7,710 nt of DNA, from positions 1-7,710 of the forward strand of contig CAJONM010000051.1 of assembly GCA_905235885.1 (NCBI GenBank), read 5' to 3'. Numbering within the stretch: position 1 is the first letter of the stretch; every line of letters begins with the position of its first letter. The position numbers and the translations under genes were made by a program. The notes under the pieces are model-generated. The model was not told the DNA's origin. It made no database searches and saw only the letters and a program-made list of their open reading frames with translations. Shown piece by piece: positions 6,265 to 7,710 of the stretch. The DNA comes from an uncultured Clostridia bacterium. Lineage in GTDB: Bacteria; Bacillota; Clostridia; UBA1381.

Positions 6265-7314
6265 TCAATACCAGCAAATGTCAACCACAACAAGCTCCGG
6301 CTGATTGTTTATACGCGGCAATATGCCGTGCGAGCCGAGACCTCTGCTCACTACGACCTGTGTGCCGTCCTCCATTTCGTTTACGCCCGATGTAAGCTTG
6401 GGTAAGAAGCCCTCACCGGTGCTGTATATCCCTCCGATCTTCGGCAGGCGTATCTGTCCGCCGTGCGCGTGACCGGTAAAGGCTATATCTATATCTCTGT
6501 TTTGCAGCTTTTCAAAAAACAGCTCCGGATAATGCGTAAGGCATATACGGCAATCGTTTGTCGGCTCTAATTTCTCGATAAATTTCTTTGCGTTATTTGT
6601 CGGCACATCAAATTGCTCAAGCCCGTCGGATATAGCTATAAACTGCATCGTCGTCCTGCCGACAACGACATCCATAGCCTCGTTGCTCAAAAGCTCCACA
6701 TTATGCTCCTCAAGCTGTTTTGTAAAGCTCTTGTCCTTAAACAGATATTGATCCAGCTCATTGTTGCCGTAGCAGGCATAGATCGGAGCGATCTCACAGA
6801 GCTTATCGGATAGATCGAAAATGACGGAATAATCGCTGTTTTTGTAGTTCATCATATCTCCGGCATAAATGATGATGTCCGGATGCAGCGCGGCTATCTT
6901 TTTTACCAGATCGCCGTTATCCTTTCCGAACTCGTTATTATGCAGATCGGCAAGCTCGACTATCCTGATGTTATCGGAGACCTTATCCGACCGTATCTGA
7001 TAGAAGGTTACGGTAAAGCTCCTGTTTATTATTGCATTATAGCAGAATACGGCTATAAGCGCTATTATCAGCAGCACGCCGAGCGTTCTGAGAAACCTGC
7101 CTTTGAAATGGTCACGGTAGATCCTGAGCGCGTGCTTTGGGATGCTTTCCTTTTTGATTTTTTTAAGTATATTTTTTACCTGACTGCCATCGTCTTCAGC
7201 TTTGGGCGCGTCATCTCCGCCGCCCTCAGCATCGCCTCGCATGACCTCTATGACAAGCTCTTCGTCATTGTTTTCGAGGGCGGCGAGCGCCTCGTCGCGA
7301 TTGTTGTTTTCCAT
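6265..7314 (-). CDS. Membrane-anchored calcineurin-like metallophosphoesterase with GNNE motif
   Basis: This 349-residue protein has an acidic, Asn/Glu/Gly-rich N-terminus (1-45), a basic stretch (48-76), one membrane helix near 77-95 and a calcineurin-type catalytic domain (about 115-349). Positive charge before the helix predicts the catalytic domain outside the cytoplasm. Metal-site motifs are DLH (123-125), GD (152-153), GNNE (183-186), THYPE (260-264) and GHAHGGQ (281-287), the order of the YkuE/YaeI-like branch. The family norm is GNH(D/E), whose His assists catalysis; here it is Asn185 (AAT), confirmed from the bases. All other ligand positions are intact, so metal binding is likely, but activity may be reduced or different. 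The ATG start has AAGGGG 8 nt upstream, overlapping the previous gene's stop region (13-bp gap). A role in removing phosphate from a lipid carrier or surface glycan is a guess from context; the substrate is unknown. Confidence 0.88.
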   Translation of the reverse strand: MENNNRDEALAALENNDEELVIEVMRGDAEGGGDDAPKAEDDGSQVKNILKKIKKESIPKHALRIYRDHFKGRFLRTLGVLLIIALIAVFCYNAIINRSFTVTFYQIRSDKVSDNIRIVELADLHNNEFGKDNGDLVKKIAALHPDIIIYAGDMMNYKNSDYSVIFDLSDKLCEIAPIYACYGNNELDQYLFKDKSFTKQLEEHNVELLSNEAMDVVVGRTTMQFIAISDGLEQFDVPTNNAKKFIEKLEPTNDCRICLTHYPELFFEKLQNRDIDIAFTGHAHGGQIRLPKIGGIYSTGEGFLPKLTSGVNEMEDGTQVVVSRGLGSHGILPRINNQPELVVVDICWY

Positions 7315-7327
7315 TGATATTTCCCCT

Positions 7328-7710
7328 TTATTCCAAGCCCAGTCCCGGCGCGAGATTTGAATGCGAGTTGTTCTCGCTTATCTTTTTTGCCGGAACACCG
7401 GCGATCGTTATACCGCTGTCGGTAAAGCTTTTCGTTACGACGCTGTTGGCACCTATTGCAATATCATCGGCTATCGTTATATCGCCGATTATCGACGAGC
7501 AGGGACCTATAAACACATTGTCGCCGATAACCGCCGCCTGCTTTTCTCCGTTTGTCGCGCCGATCGTCACGCATTGATGGATACGGCAGTTTTTGCCTAT
7601 CCTCGCAGTCGGGTGTACAACTATCGGCCCCCAGTGCGCTATTGAAAGCCCCTCCCGGAACGTGTTCGGCGGGATATGAAATCCGCAAAGGCGTCTCCCG
7701 AATTTTCTCA
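7328..7710 (-). CDS. Serine acetyltransferase-like hexapeptide-repeat O-acetyltransferase, 5' end outside window
   Basis: The frame is open from the window edge to the TAA at 7328, giving 126 visible C-terminal residues. They show a left-handed beta-helix pattern: IPPNTFREGLSIAHWGPIVV, ARIGKNCRIHQCVTIGATNG, a VIGDNVFIGPCSSIIGDI block and IAIGANSVVTKSF, ending with GITIAGVPAKKI. This is the acetyl-CoA-dependent serine O-acetyltransferase-like group, whose AGVPAK motif lies near the CoA site. His25 of the visible part, in IAHWG, is a plausible catalytic residue. Members in capsule clusters are often annotated as serine acetyltransferases, and here glycan O-acetylation fits the context better than cysteine synthesis. 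A GTG at 7570 could be mistaken for a start, but the beta-helix continues upstream of it, so the gene runs off the window. The C-terminal tail (SENNSHSNLAPGLGLE) is short and unremarkable. The acceptor is not determinable. Confidence 0.88.
   Translation of the reverse strand, partial: RKFGRRLCGFHIPPNTFREGLSIAHWGPIVVHPTARIGKNCRIHQCVTIGATNGEKQAAVIGDNVFIGPCSSIIGDITIADDIAIGANSVVTKSFTDSGITIAGVPAKKISENNSHSNLAPGLGLE

Larger units (their letters stand above)
29..7710 (-). other. Probable operon for surface-polysaccharide modification, assembly and export (5' part outside window)
   Basis: Six co-directional genes follow each other with gaps of at most 41 bp, and two overlap. Each complete gene has its own purine-rich ribosome binding site, and none of the gaps is long enough for an obvious promoter. 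The order is O-acetyltransferase, metallophosphoesterase, Wzz-like, Wzz-like plus GGDEF-like, AAA-ATPase-like, flippase. The flippase and two chain-length-type proteins place the unit in a Wzx/Wzy-type glycan pathway. No glycosyltransferase or polymerase is present here, so the unit must extend past the right edge or rely on genes elsewhere. Co-transcription is inferred from spacing only. Confidence 0.75.

Noticed and set aside
7328..7570. Complete 80-residue acetyltransferase starting at GTG 7570
   Set aside because: The same frame stays open to the window edge and encodes further typical acetyltransferase sequence (IPPNTFREGLSIAHWG), so the GTG is an internal Val codon and the gene is merely cut by the window.

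Overview
The window carries six genes, all on the minus strand, packed into what looks like one operon. Transcription enters at the right edge (7710) and leaves at the left (29). Spacings in transcription order are 13, 32, -3 (stop and start share bases), 32 and 41 bp, so there is no room for an internal promoter. No stretch over 300 bases lacks a gene. No tRNA, rRNA, CRISPR array or insertion sequence was seen. The gene content is typical of the distal part of a surface or exopolysaccharide locus. The host is most likely a Gram-positive anaerobe of the Clostridia, perhaps a Ruminococcus-like Oscillospiraceae member. That rests on strong GGAGGTG-type ribosome binding sites, TTG starts, moderate GC with frequent ATA isoleucine codons, and protein families common in gut Clostridia. 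The taxonomic assignment is inference.

In transcription order: (1) the 3' part of a hexapeptide-repeat O-acetyltransferase of the serine-acetyltransferase-like type, cut by the window edge; (2) a membrane-anchored calcineurin-like metallophosphoesterase whose GNHE motif reads GNNE; (3) a Wzz-like two-membrane-segment protein; (4) a second Wzz-like protein, paralogous to the first, carrying a C-terminal cytoplasmic GGDEF-like domain that has lost its metal-binding and catalytic residues but keeps the residues equivalent to the guanine contacts; (5) an AAA-ATPase-like protein of the family usually fused to a DUF1703 PD-(D/E)XK nuclease, here without the nuclease; (6) a Wzx/MOP-type polysaccharide flippase. 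A short A/T-stem hairpin just after the flippase may end the transcript.

The working model is a Wzx/Wzz export and chain-length module for a lipid-linked, probably O-acetylated, surface glycan. The two Wzz-like proteins would assemble together. The degenerate GGDEF domain would replace the tyrosine kinase usually coupled to Wzz-like proteins in Gram-positives and could link polymer assembly to a guanine nucleotide or c-di-GMP. The most notable items are this fusion, the tandem Wzz-like pair, the GNNE phosphoesterase, and the nuclease-less ATPase inside a glycan operon. Glycosyltransferases, a polymerase and an initiating transferase are not in the window and would have to lie beyond the right edge or elsewhere.
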